Source: Hemerocallis citrina
Lineage: Eukaryota > Streptophyta > Magnoliopsida > Asparagales > Asphodelaceae
Assembly (NCBI GenBank): GCA_017893485.1
Contig: JACEHZ010000198.1
Location: 1,178,001 to 1,242,000 of the forward strand
Length of the DNA stretch: 64,000 bases
Direction of reading: 5' to 3'
The translations under genes were made by a program, and so were the position numbers. The notes under the pieces are model-generated. The model had not been told where the DNA came from. It searched no databases and saw nothing but the letters and a program-made list of their open reading frames with translations. Below are positions 8,867 through 20,564 of this stretch, one piece after another; the first letter of the stretch is position 1, and each line of letters starts with the position of its first letter.

Positions 8867-11539
8867 ATGGATTTGGAGATTCCTATATGGTTATACTTTG
8901 GTGGTGAAATAATTCGTGATCCAAAGATTGGTTGTTGTTATAGTCATTTGGAACCGGAAATAGTTTGGGTACCCCGTACCATTACATTTGAAGAACTAGT
9001 TGGGAAAATCTATGAAGTTACTAATTGGGATAGGAATGAATGGAATGTAAAAATTTTAGCTCGATACTCAACAGGAAGAGGAGATGTCAGTATTTTATGA
9101 CAGTGCCTGTACCTACTGATAATGCGCTGAAGTCATTGATTGCTAGGACATTTGATCCCAATTGAGCTTGGTCTGTATTAGAGTTATATATTTAGCAAAT
9201 TCGAGTTGTGAATGCTCAGCCACATGATATCCCTAGTGCAAGCTTCATAAGGGTAGTACCTACACAGCAGTCGAGGTCTAACCCCGATCAATCTTCACAA
9301 CCAAATCCGGTATCCTCACAAGAGAACACCTTCACAAATACAACAATTCCGGATTCTGTAAATGTTGAGCTGCCACGCCAACCTAGCCCGGTTCCTGACT
9401 CTGTTCCAAATGACAGTATGTTTGAACTCTTTCAAAATGCAGTCTGTAACAACAGCTTATTAGAAGATGATGAAGAAGATGAAGAAACAGACGATGAAGA
9501 TGTTGATAGTGGTGAAACTGATGACGTAGAAGAAGATGATGATGATAGTGGTGCAAATATAAATCCCATGAACAACAGTTCTAATGAAGTCAGAGCTACT
9601 TATAGCTACGGCAATGTTGACGCGCATGTTACCGAGGAGATGGCTGAAGGTGCTAGAGTACACCTATTTCCACAAGAGTCGTCTGGTTCGTCCAATGTAG
9701 ACGAATTGTACGTTGGACAGGAGTTTATAAGTAAGCAGTCGATTCAACAGGCAGTGAAGTTGTATTCTATCAAAAAATATCGTGAATTCGTAACTTTGAA
9801 ATCTACACCGTCACTGTACACTGTTAAATGCAAAATGGCACTAGAAAACGTACCATTGAGGAGATCGTGCAAGGCCCCCCCGGAGTAAGTGATGGTGGCT
9901 GCCCTTGGAGATTACGAGCAATGGTTCTAAAAGGCAGGACGAATTTTGTGGTAAAGAAGATAGTTGGGCCACACACTTGTACGAATCCAACGTTGAATCA
10001 GGATCACCTTAAAATTGATTACAATATTGTTTGTAATCTGATTGTTGATGTGGTGAAAAAGGATACCAGTTTATCACCGAGGTCAATTATTGAGATTGTT
10101 AAAATACAATATAATTATCAGATTTCCTATAAGAAAGCTTGGCGAGCAAAACAAAAGGCGATCGAGAGGTTGTATGGTACCTTCGAAGAAGCATACACAA
10201 AGTTGTCTGCTCTACTCACAGCAATTCAAGCTGCAAATACAGGAACCATTGTTCACTGGGATAAGTATGAGTCTAGCCCTAGCGAGGAAACATTCAAGGG
10301 TGTATTCTGGGCATTTGGTCCTTCAATGGAAGGTTTCAAGTCCTGCAGACCTGTTATCAGTGTTGACGGAACTCACTTGTACGGTAAGTACAAGGGTTGC
10401 TTGCTAATTGCTGTTTCCCAGATGCGAATGATTGTTTATTTCCGTTTGCATTTGCATTGGTTGATGGAGAGAGTATAAATACGTGGACATGGTTCATGAC
10501 TTGCATCCGATATTATGTCACCGATCGCACTGAGTTGTGTGTTATCTCTGATCGTCACGCTGGTATAATGTCTGCTATGGAGTTACAAAATGGAGCTTGG
10601 AACGAAACTAATGGATATCACCGTTATTGTATGTGCCATTTTGCTACAAATTTCTTTACTAAATTTGGTAGCAAGGCATTGCGTAAGAAGGCAAAAATTA
10701 TAGCGTGTCAACACCAACCCAAAAAGTTCATGGCCAAACTTACTGAACTTGAGAACGTAAATGTGGAGGTGGCTAATTGGTTAAAAGAGAAGCCGGTTGA
10801 GAAATGGGCACTTTATGCAGATGAAGGTCGAAGATACGGGATAATGACTACGAACCTGTCAGAAGTGTTCAATTCAGTCTTGAAAGGAGTCCGTAGTTTG
10901 CCAGTAACAGCGATTGTTGAGACGATCTTCTTACGTCTGAACTCTTATTTTACTACTCGTCGACAAGAAGCAAGTCAACTTTTATCTGAAGGGAGGATTT
11001 TTGCTCGAAGAGTACATGAACTGCTCGATAGTCGCCGTGAGAGAGCTAACGGACATGAGGTTACAATGTTCCATCATCAACCGGGAGTTTTTTCCGTGAG
11101 AATACGCATGGTGGGTGGAGAAAGGAAGGGTGGGAACTTGCACACTGTGAATTTGGGAACGAAAACGTGCACATGTATGAAATTTCATCTATACCATATC
11201 CCATGTTCTCATGTACTGGCAGCTTGTGCATATCGTGCAATCGATCACAAGCATCTCGTTGATAAATTTTACACCGTTACTTCATTAGCACAAACATACG
11301 GTCCAATGTTTCAGCCTATACTAGATCCAGCATATTGGCCTATTATTGATGGACCAAAACTAGTACCTGATGCCACTTTGCGACGTAAAAGGAAGGGCAG
11401 GCCTAGAACTACCAGATTCCGCAACGACATGGATGTGAGAGATAGGTCAAGTCGTGGTACGGGGATGAGATGTTCAAAATGTGGTTTACAAGGACACAAT
11501 AAGCGACGATGCACTAATAGTGCAACTCAGAATACTTAA
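8867..11539 (+). pseudogene. MuDR-type MULE transposase, broken by frameshifts and stops
   Basis: Reading begins at the ATG at 8867 (MDLEIPIWLYFGGE), as in the N-terminal region of plant MuDR transposases. A frameshift near 9086 is followed by in-frame TGA and TAG before about 9200, both explicable as C-to-T changes. An acidic stretch (about 9463-9550), then a FLYWCH/MuDR-like DNA-binding region. A second shift lies in the C run near 9880 and a third near 10420. The catalytic domain shows SVDGTHLYGKYKG (about 10360-10400) and VISDRHAGI (about 10545). A SWIM zinc finger of CxC...CxH form is at 11168-11213, and a CCHC knuckle at 11471-11513. Domain order is complete, so the copy was once whole. 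Product would bind the terminal repeats and cut and paste the element. Confidence 0.9.
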
Positions 11540-12740
11540 CTATTGTATGCTTGTAATTTTTAATTTGGACTTTGTAATTGTACTAAATTATGTCGATAAA
11601 GATGATAAAGTTTTATTTTGAAAATTCGTTTGTATTTTTGTTGATGTCCTTGTTTGTTTGTTGCGTTATGAGTATCGTAATCTAACATAAATATTTCATT
11701 AACATAGGCAAGACTCGCTTTTCCAAAAACCGAGTCTTGTACAAACCACCGCGCTTTCTCGAAAAGCGAGTCTGTTGCCTGTAGATTTTTTTCAACAAGC
11801 AAAAGACTCGCTTTCTGAGAAAGCGAGTCTGGTGTAAATAATCGCGGTGTTTGGGAAAGCGAGTCTTCGATCTGATGATAACCAGAGAACAATAATTCAC
11901 TGGTTTGACAGTCGCTTTCTCAGAAAGCGTGGATCAAAAGACTAGACTCGCTTTCTGAGAAAGCGAGTCTTGGATCTGCTAGCAAAGGAGATTACAGAAC
12001 CAAGACTCGCTTTCTCAAAAAGCAAGTTTAGTTCTAATAATTGCGGTGTTTGGGAAAGTGTGTCTTGGATCTGTAGATAACCAGAGAACAATAATTCACT
12101 GGTTTGACAGTCGCTTTCTCAGAAAGCGTGGATCAAATTACTAGACTCTTGGATCTGCTAGCAAAGAAGATTACAGAACCAAGACTCGCTTTCTCAGAAA
12201 GCGAGTTTAGTTCTAATAATCGCGGTGTTTGGGAAAGCGACTGTTTATGCTGCTTGATTCCCAGAGGCTTCAACAGCTCTGGAATTCCAGAGTGCTAGAC
12301 TCGCTTTTTGAAAAAGCGGGGTAATTATACCTAGACTCGCTTTTTCAAAAAGCGAGTCTTGCTCTGTATGCAGAAGAGACCAACACTTCAACTCTTGGTG
12401 GGACAACTACACCACTAACATCTCCACCATCTCCATCTTCATACCAAAAACTCCACAATAAACATACCATCCATGGCCATTCCACAAACTCCACAATACA
12501 CATATAATCCAACTTTAACATTCAATCCGATGAAGATCACCACAATCCCAAAAAACATCACATTCAATCCAAATTAACAGCACAATCCCAAAAAAAAAAA
12601 TAAAAAATTCAAACATTCAAGATCACCACACGCACACACCCCATACCGAATTTTGAATTTCATTCAATGCACTTTTCAAAAGTTAATTACAAGATTCGAC
12701 TAAACAATATCTAACATCATTCAACAACACAACCAAGACT
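11540..12740. repeat. Palindrome array between the convergent MULE genes
   Basis: From about 11705 to 12358 there are roughly a dozen copies of a 16-24-bp palindrome. Most have core CGCTTTCTGAGAAAGCG; the last ones (about 12300 and 12335) return to the terminal-repeat form CGCTTTTTGAAAAAGCG. A longer direct repeat is superimposed: TCGCTTTCTCAGAAAGCGTG is at about 11911 and again about 198 bp on. Some units are degraded (GCGGTGTTTGGGAAAGCG). The rest to 12740 is AT- and CA-rich and would hold the 3' UTR of the minus-strand gene. Confidence 0.85.
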
Positions 12741-14890
12741 TCACGGGTCTGGGGTGAACATATCGGGCGGTCGCCGTTGCCTCTTCCCTCGGGGTGATGG
12801 AGTTATCTGTGTAATAACCTCTATTGGCTCGCCTTCCTCTTCTTGGTCCTCAGCCTCTACTTGCTCCTCCTCCTCTTCTTCTTCAATTGTGGTACGACGC
12901 GGTGATTTACGGGCGACTTGCTTTACTCGTTTCTTGTGTGTATTGGTCCGATGAGCGGGAGTGTGTAAGATAGCATCCAGGGTCGCTCCCTCTCCCACAG
13001 CATCTGCCTGTGCTCGACAGGACGTCAGCATCTCGCGTGCGAAGTCCTTTACCGCATCGGCTACGTTGCTACTCAACACAGCTGCACATTTCTTGCCCAT
13101 ACTCCAAGTCTGGGCCATCTACAAAATATAATAAGTTGTTTTTTGTAGTTCAAGTTCAAAAAAAGTAAAAAACTTAACAATTCTAAAAAACTTACAATCG
13201 TGCGAATAGCCGATGCCTTTGGTTGAAACATAGGCAAATGCATTGAGTGTACATCTACCGGTTCTTCTGCCGGTCGACGTATAGGCATCACCACGCCGGC
13301 TGGAGTCTGCCCTGTCGGAGAGATGTACCGCCTTGTCATCCTCCCATACCAATTCATATAGTTCTCGTGGTTTGCTAAGTCGAATGGAGGTATGTTGTGG
13401 ATGATTTCATCGAACCTATGTAAGTTCCATCTCTCGACATATGTGGAGAAGCTTTCCGCCCAATTATGACCTGGCGTACGACCCATTCCAGTAATTTTAT
13501 GGATATCTGCATTGAAAGGCTCGGCTACTGGAATCGCCTGCTGGAGACCAAACTGTCGTAGTACTCTGTTCACATAATAGAACTCGACAGTGCTGAAGTT
13601 GATGAGTGGTGCTTTTGTCAGCCAAAGATCTCGCCTATACAGGGAATTGGGCGGTAGTCGAGCTAGACGCTCCTCCGTGTAGGGCATCCATACTACGCAG
13701 TTATCTGCCAACCTGTCCAACTCATCACGGTAGTAGGTCAGGCATCTGTTCGGGTTGGCAGTCCAGGTAAGGTTACCGGACCAGTACACACCAAGAGGAG
13801 GAAGCATGTACTGGTCTTCAGGGAGATGGATCCAGCTGGGTGATTGTTTCCTAACTATAGGACGTCCAACGTGGATACACTCCCAGCTCCACATTTGAAG
13901 CAATATCGGGCCATTCATCTGCACGGACCCGGAAGCACACAGGCACAAACTCCTGTAGAGGGATGCTAAGGCAGCACTATCCCAACTGTACTGGCCGACT
14001 CGTCCAAGGTCTGTAATAAGTGGGAGGTACATGAGGGGGACGGAATGGCCGCTGGAATTAGAGAACAGTACACCTCCAAAAAGAGTCAGGATGTACGCCC
14101 TGCAGTACATCTGGACCCCCTCTTTAGTCGAATCATCTGTCAATCGGTCTTTGAATTTTTCCTTCAACCACTTCAACCGAATCTGTTTCCCAACTACTGC
14201 ACCAGTCTCGACTTCGACACCGAGATATTGTTCTACTAAGTATGGAGCGTCGAAGTCCATAGATCCAGTCACCGCCTGCCCATCTACCGGAAGGCCTGTG
14301 ATTACTGAAACGTCCTGCAACGTAACAGTCATCTCCCCAACTGACAGGTGAAAGCTGTGGGTCTCAGGACGCCATCTCTCGAGGAGTGCTGTAAGTAGTG
14401 GCCGATCGCACTTGATGCCGCTCATCAGTGCTACCATATAGACCGCAATTCCGTAAGATTTGGTGAATCCGTGGGTGCATAGGGAGTGGATGACCCCCAC
14501 GGAATGTACACTCTTTCGAATCGCCCTCCCACACATCTCTAGAACGATGGTGCGACTGAAGCGTAAGGAGGGCGGGGTCGAGGGGACCTGGACCACCAAT
14601 GGGAATAGTAGATGAAGAAGGGGCCGGGGACGAAGTACCAGCCACGTTTGGGTTACTTGGGACCTGCAAAACAACATTTACATCAGCGAATAAATATATC
14701 ATTCAATTATATGATAATGAAACAAATCGAATGCAGAAAATTATAAACTTACATTACTCCGTTCGTTGCCACCACGACGACCACCACCACGTCCACCGCG
14801 TGGAGGTGGGCCAAAAGATGTACATGGTCCATCGCCACGATTGGCTCTACTACTAGAACCAACCTCCACACGTCCCTTATTCGGTGGCAT
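12741..14890 (-). pseudogene. Plant mobile domain (PMD/MAIN-like) protein gene of the MULE, three exons, one frameshift
   Basis: Exon 1 (14890-14753) encodes MPPNKGRVEVGSSS... and a Gly/Arg-rich tail. A GT-AG intron follows (14752-14664). Exon 2 (14663-13196) carries GGPGPLDPALLTLQ then the plant mobile domain, with LLERWRPETHSFHLSVGEMT and VITGLPVDG near 14260-14390. A second GT-AG intron (13195-13119) leads to exon 3 (13118-12741), with an acidic Glu run and a basic Pro/Arg end. Both introns are phase 0. Exon 2 changes frame once between about 14540 and 14465; apart from that I see no stop. PMD proteins are related to Arabidopsis MAIN/MAIL1, which act in silencing and genome stability; their role in MULEs is unknown. 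The gene lies convergent to the transposase. Confidence 0.85.
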
Positions 14891-15767
14891 TTTTCAGAAA
14901 AAAAAGAGTATCCTACAATGAGGAGCGAGCAATCACTATTAACAATACCAAAATATAAAACCAAGAAATATAGAAAAAATACGAACATCTATAACTATTA
15001 TAATGGGAGAGTTGAGCTACACAAACAAATAAAATTAGGATATTACTTCATATAGAAATAAATTTGAGGTAAGGATATCCTTTCGTTTCAAACTCTTAAA
15101 AAGACCCACTACTAGATTTGAGCACAATAAGTAGGTAATGATGTTTGGTTACATATTGCAAACTATTTTAGCAATTTAAATAATCACGGAAGCAAAATTA
15201 TGTGAAATGCAAATACGACATACTAGTTTTGATTACTAATAGTCATATCCTAATTTTACTCACAAAATCTACATTTACTCACAAATTATACAAATTCTAC
15301 ATTATACTGGTTCAATTATACTTTTACTCACAAATCACAAATTCTACACATATTACAAGCAAATCGTTCAACACCGAGATCTACACACATTACCAGCAAA
15401 TCGTTCACAAATTCTACACACACTACCACAAATTACACACAATATATATACAACATTAGAAAATATAGAGTTCGAGAAATATACCTCACTCTTCACGCAA
15501 CAATTGAACCACGAGATACACTCCCAAATCGTTCAACCCCTTTGTGAGGAACACCACCGCAATCACCACAAACTCGAAAGAACCACCACCAATTCGCAAT
15601 CACCGCAATCAACCCCTTTTTCTTGAATCCACCGCAATCACCAAAAAAATCGAAAGAACGAGCAAACACAAAGTGGGCAACTGGAGTGGGATGAGATAGC
15701 AAAGAATTTAGGAGTTAATCGACGGCTAATTTGATGGAATAGGCCAGAAATCGAAGATTCAAGACGA
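14891..15767. other. Upstream region of the PMD gene; no other gene
   Basis: AT-rich DNA rich in ACAAATTCTACACA-like repeats (about 15280-15430). It should contain the PMD promoter, between its ATG and the right terminal repeat. No clear TATA box was fixed. A small Helitron-like insertion is at 14988-15226. Confidence 0.5.
14988..15226 (+). mobile_element. Helitron-like insertion inside the MULE (239 bp)
   Basis: It starts TCTATAACTATTATAATGGG after a host A and ends CTAG before a host T. The start closely matches the 5' ends at 8187 (minus) and 24096. The length is close to the 242-bp element at 7946-8187. The 3' hairpin is degenerate, which lowers confidence. Confidence 0.4.
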
Positions 15768-16161
15768 TGGGTTAGGGTTTACGAAAGCGAGTCTTGGGAA
15801 AAAGAAGGAGAATAGTGAGATGTTTTGGGGGCGGGGGGTTTAAGTCCCAAACGACACTCGCTTTTTGAAAAAGCGAGTGTGGTTTAATTACCCCCGCTTT
15901 TTCAAAAAGCGAGTGTTGCTGGGCAAAGAAGGCCAAGACTCGCTTTTTGAAAAAGCGAGTGTGGTGTAAACCCTAATGCTTTTTCAAAAAGCGAGTCTTA
16001 GGTTTCCAATTTTCTGAAACCTAAGACTCGCTTTTTGAAAAAGCGTGAGGGTTTATACCACACTCACTTTTTCAAAAAGCGAGTGAGGCGTTTATGGAAT
16101 TAAAAAAAAGGGTCGTTTGTGGCAAAACTTTTGCAAAAAGGGTCATTTTGGGAAAAAATTC
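15768..16161 (-). repeat. MULE right terminal inverted repeat
   Basis: Inverted complement of 8231-8624, with the same set of CGCTTTTTGAAAAAGCG palindromes and a few substitutions (for example CACTCACTTTTTC near 16061). The PMD gene faces inward from it. Confidence 0.9.
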
Positions 16162-16170
16162 CTCTCTCCT

Positions 16171-17060
16171 CCCTTTCTTCTTCCTCTCCCCTGTTCAGAA
16201 CTCGACGCCCCCTCTCTCTCTCTCTTCCCTATCACCTCCAAACCCATCTTCCTCCCTCCTTCGACCACCGCAACCGCCGTCACCCTCTTCAACTCTGCCA
16301 CTGCTCCCCCTTCCTCGTCGAAGCCGCCGCAGTCCTCCTCCCTCTCCTCATCACCCCGTTACTACTCCTCGCGAACACCGCACCTCGCTCTCCTTCCACC
16401 GCCGCTCGAGCCTCGATGCCACTGCATCCACCCGTCGCTACCTCCCCTGCCCACCATCGACAGCCGCAACACCACCCACCACCACCGCCGTTTTTGTTCG
16501 CTGCGCCCCACCAGTCGTCGACCATCCTCCTCGCCGCACCATCGCAACCAGCCCCCCTTCACCACCGACTGAACCCATCACCACTAGCAAGCTGCCACCC
16601 CAGCCCCGAGCTCCATCTCCTCCATTGCCGACCACCGAAGCCTCTCGCAGCCCCTCGTCACTGCGCCATCTTCTCACTGCTGTCGAGCCCCTCTCACTGT
16701 ACCATCCTGAGCACCTTCTATGCGCATCACCCACTATGACGCCATCCCCTCCCCATCGCAGCTCCGAACTCGAGGCCCCGACTACCTCTTCCTCCTTCTC
16801 TTGTGTTGCTCCCGAGCACCATTGCCGCTGCCCTCCTTGCTGCCTCATCACCCCCTCGTCGCTGCCGCTGCAGCTCCCTCCTACCAACAGCACCCCGACG
16901 CCGACAGTTGATCACCCTCGCTGCCTTGTTGCTGTGTACCACATCCCAAAGCTGAACTCCTTCTCTTGCTGTCATTGCTCTTTGCTGTGCTGCTACATCG
17001 TCACTGTCCTCATGTCGTCATTACTTTGCTCATGGTTGTCGCCATCCTCGCTTTAGTTGC
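16171..17060 (+). other. GC-rich Ser/Pro/Thr low-complexity region
   Basis: CT- and CCG-rich sequence in which several frames on both strands stay open; the longest plus frame encodes mostly Ser, Pro, Thr and Leu with no recognisable domain. It continues directly from the CT-rich DNA left of the MULE. It could be a 5' leader or first exon of an unidentified transcription unit, or part of a non-coding element. I do not call a protein. Confidence 0.4.
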
Positions 17061-19499
17061 TAGCCGTTCGTGTTGCCGTAACAATCACCGCTCTTTGCTT
17101 CTTCGTCTCATCATCCCGAAAAAGGCAAGCATTCCTTGTACAATCTCTTGTTCTTGTGCAGACATCTTGTTTGAACTCTGCAAGTGGTTTTTCCCTCTTT
17201 TATATCCATGTTAATCGTATTCGCTTCCGTCGATTATTATTGAACTCGAATTATTCATTGTTCATCGTTCATTCAATTTTCATCAACTCGAATATCATAG
17301 AAAAACATGAGAAACCATTTGTATATGCATATCATACACAAACACGAACTAAAAGCACGAAACTATAAAAGAGAAGAACTCAAATGAATTGTGCTTGCAT
17401 TTGATCATGTGGATATATTCGTAATTTAATATCGTTAAAAGTGCTAATATTCATCATGTTAATAGTAGATACCATGCTGACTTCTAGATATTAATGTATG
17501 TTCAATTTTAACCATAAAACTATACACTTGCAAATGAAAGATTGTTAAAATCAACTTAGTATATTTTTGGACTGCCGTCTGCTCCAACTTGGAGTGAGAG
17601 TTCAGCTAAGTTACTTTTGTTATTATCTAAAAATTATTACATAGAAATTGTAGCACACTGTGTCTAGTTTCTATAACATATGACGGATCTTCAATCCAAC
17701 TTATATATTGTAAAATATGCAGTTTTTACCATTATACTGTCGTAGTTTCATATTAGTGCTTTGTAGTTGCCACACCACGTTCAACTGATCGAAAAAGCAG
17801 GTTAATATGAGAATTAAAATCTCAAATTTACATGAATGTTAATGAACACTATTAGAAACTCAATTATAATTTTTGTAAGAATTTTAGTTAAGTTTTTAGT
17901 CGAGTTATACATATAATAACTTAATGTTGATCAGTTGCAGCCAGAACAGTAGACTCATAAAGATCAACTAGTAGACATAGTTACTGTGATCGAAATGTAT
18001 CATGTGAATATGCGTCGTAACCGGCAGAGAGTCTAGTTTCTAGAATCTCTGATGGATTATGAATTACTTTCCCATAGCAGCAGGAAAGTTAGTTTTTGTA
18101 CAGAAAGGTAATGTTGTGCAGAATTGTGTTCTGATGCTTTTAGACATATAAATGTGTTAACTTTGTATCTATGAATTACACTACATACCAACCATTGCAC
18201 AGCCACTGGTACCTCATTGTTACTGTTTCTTGACACCTTTCCATCGTTTGTATATTCCTGGTTTATTGTAATAAATTAATGACAAGGCAGGGTAAAAAGG
18301 GAAACGACTTAGTAGTGGATAATATATGAGAGTGTACTCGGAAGGGGGCCCCTGTTTCCCATATTGACATGTTATTGTTTTATCGATTGATTGTGGATTA
18401 CTGACTGCAATATCCCAATTTCTTGTGTATTGTATCGTATATTGTTTATTGATCATTGAATATTGTTATTGCAAGACCCAAGTACATGACCCTATAGAAT
18501 TTACCACTAGAGTCAAAACACTCACTACATTGTATGCACCTGAACATGTGGTATGAGACGCATGATTGCGTGCGTTAGATAGATTAATAAAAGACTGATA
18601 GACATAAGATTGACATTGAGCATCGCACTCGCATTATTGATTATTGATTACTGTTTATTGTTGATTATTGAATATTGTTTATCGATCATTGCATTATTGT
18701 TTGTACTGTTTATCAATCATTACATTATCGACTATTGTTTACCAACCCTTGTTCTCATGATCAATGTTATCGTCTGTTATTTGTTGACCCTGATATCGTT
18801 TTAATTTCTTGTTCCTGTTATATCATCATTTTATTGTTTAACCATTTGCCACTACTTATAGCTCGTAGCTTGCTCTAACGGGTTCCCTTTCTTTTTCTTT
18901 GAGTTAATATTTATACAGGTACATCGATAGGATACGAAAAGAACTTGGCAAACTATTTACTGTGTGTTTATTCTCGAGTATATTGTAAGATTTTGTATCT
19001 CAGATATTAGTTATTCATGCTATTATTGTTCATGTGATTATTATTATTGTATTGTTGAGTTTACCGATATTGTACAAATTATGTATGATATGAGTTAGTA
19101 TACTTATATCATTCGCTGGGCATGAGTTACGTGCCCATGTTTCCGTACAATGGGAAGCGAGATATGACACCCCATCAAGGGCATACCCCAGTAGATGTTA
19201 TCATGGAGGTGCCACCCTCCACACGAACTCCACCTACCCTGAGGCACTCTCCACATCCCGATGATATTCGAACATCGCAATCTCACTTTGGTGATTCTAG
19301 TGACGAAAAACTAGATAGTGTTTTAGGAACGGAGGGTTTCAATCCATTCATGCGAGCTTTCTCGTTCCCATAAACCTGGTAGAGGTTTTGCTGACCTTGC
19401 CCAATCCCCCATTTACCCTTCATCACTTTACAACGACTCTCCCAAACTGTCAAAACTCATTTTCAAGCTATGTACCCTGAGAATCCAGAGTCCCAAAGG
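17061..19499. other. Unclassified AT-rich region
   Basis: No conserved coding block was found. A low-complexity stretch of ATTATTGATTATTG-type repeats lies at about 18600-18760. Around 18870-18960 GCTCTAACGGGTTCCC and ACAGGTACATCGATAGG look like parts of a retrotransposon-derived unit seen in plant genomes. A short frame at 19122-19373 (MSYVPMFPYNGKRD...) has no recognised match. Possibly a non-coding LTR-derivative. Confidence 0.3.
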
Positions 19500-20514
19500 A
19501 TATCGGATTCCGCTTCATCAAAGGAATATGCATGATCTATTCAAGTGTGAACCCTTTACCATCTTGCATCTTCAATTCAACTGTTCCCTCACCCGCTAAT
19601 TCACAAATCTCATTATTCACCCTTCTCACACTATGACCTATTGTAGACTTATAAGTAGAAAATATCTCCCTCTCAGAGCAAATATGAGATGAACTCCCAA
19701 AATCAAGAAACTAGGCAGAAGTCACATCTAAAAAACTTGAAACCATAAGACAATGAAAGTTATTGCCTGATTCAGTAACACTCACCATGTTGGCATCTAT
19801 ACCCCTCTGATTCAACCACTTGTGACAATCTCTGTTATAATGCACAATCCTTCTGCAATGGTGGCAACTGATCTTACCATTGTGTGCCCTTCCCCTTTAA
19901 TTTGAAGTACTATTCATTGCCAAGCAACTCATAGAAGTAGACCCTGATTTATGAGTCTCCTTCCTAAGATCATCTTCATTCAGACCTTTGATCACCTCGG
20001 CTATAGTAAGTGTCTCCTTGACAGATTTTGCATGTAGCATGGTAGTTATCAAGTGCTTATACAAATCTGGTAGTAAATATATCAAGTTAAAAGCTTTATC
20101 CTGATCTCTTATAACACCCGCCTTTAATTCAGATAATACCTTTTTGAACTCCACAATATGATATTGAAGATTGGTACCTTCCTTCATTGAGAACCAAAAT
20201 AATTTTCTCTTCCAGGACATCTGATCCAATAGCGACGATCCTGAGTAGTCTTCTTTAAGTCTTGCCTATAGACTCGCCGCATTTTTCTCCTCAAGGATAT
20301 TACACTTGACTTCGTCTGTTAATGACAGCTGAATTAAACTCAAAGCCTTTAAACACATTTTGTCCCAATTTTCCTGCTTCATGTCGGGTGACTTCCCACC
20401 GTCTAGGGCATGATACAAGCCTTTCTGAACCAATACGTCGTACATGTCCACCTTCCATAAATTAAAGTTGATCTTCCCGTCGAACTGCTTAATCCTCATG
20501 TTGTGATTTGCCAT
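19500..20514 (-). pseudogene. Truncated copia gag-protease remnant
   Basis: Reading down from the ATG at 20514 (MANHNMRIKQFDGKINFNLW) gives a copia gag of the UBN2/DUF4219 type. A stop lies near 20266, then more gag (EGTNLQYHIVEFKKVLSEL). Below about 19875 is a CCHC knuckle, CHHCRRIVHYNRDC. Below about 19710 is FLDFGSSSHICSE, the protease active-site region with Gly-Phe in place of the usual Ser-Gly. The frame breaks several times, and integrase and RT are absent. The LTR and primer-binding site at 20553-21225 lie immediately upstream, so this is the 5' part of a truncated element. Confidence 0.75.
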
Positions 20515-20550
20515 CTTCGTTTAGGAACTCATGCAACTATGCAACATGAA

Positions 20551-20562
20551 GCTCTGATACCA
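20551..20562 (-). promoter_or_regulatory. Primer-binding site of the truncated copia
   Basis: The complement reads TGGTATCAGAGC, matching the 3' end of plant initiator methionine tRNA, three bases inside the LTR end. It fixes minus orientation and marks 20565-21225 as the 5' LTR. Confidence 0.8.
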
Positions 20563-20564
20563 AT

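Larger units (their letters stand above)
8231..16161 (+). mobile_element. Full-length Mutator-like element (MULE), 7931 bp, TSD CTCTCTCCT
   Basis: It is bounded by inverted copies of GAATTTTTTCCCAAAATGAC and flanked by an exact 9-bp direct repeat (8222-8230 and 16162-16170), the size expected for Mutator. The terminal inverted repeats are about 394 bp. Inside are a plus-strand MuDR-type transposase (8867-11539) and a minus-strand plant-mobile-domain gene (14890-12741), convergent, each starting a few hundred bp inside a terminal repeat. This is the mudrA/mudrB layout of maize MuDR, with the second slot taken by a plant mobile domain protein. Both genes carry disabling changes, so the copy is probably not autonomous now. 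Confidence 0.9.

Noticed and set aside
16094..17056. 320-codon Ser/Pro/Thr-rich frame
   Set aside because: Starts inside the MULE terminal repeat, composition-driven, open in several frames on both strands; no domain seen.
19122..19373. 83-codon frame in the unclassified region
   Set aside because: No homology recognised and no gene structure around it.
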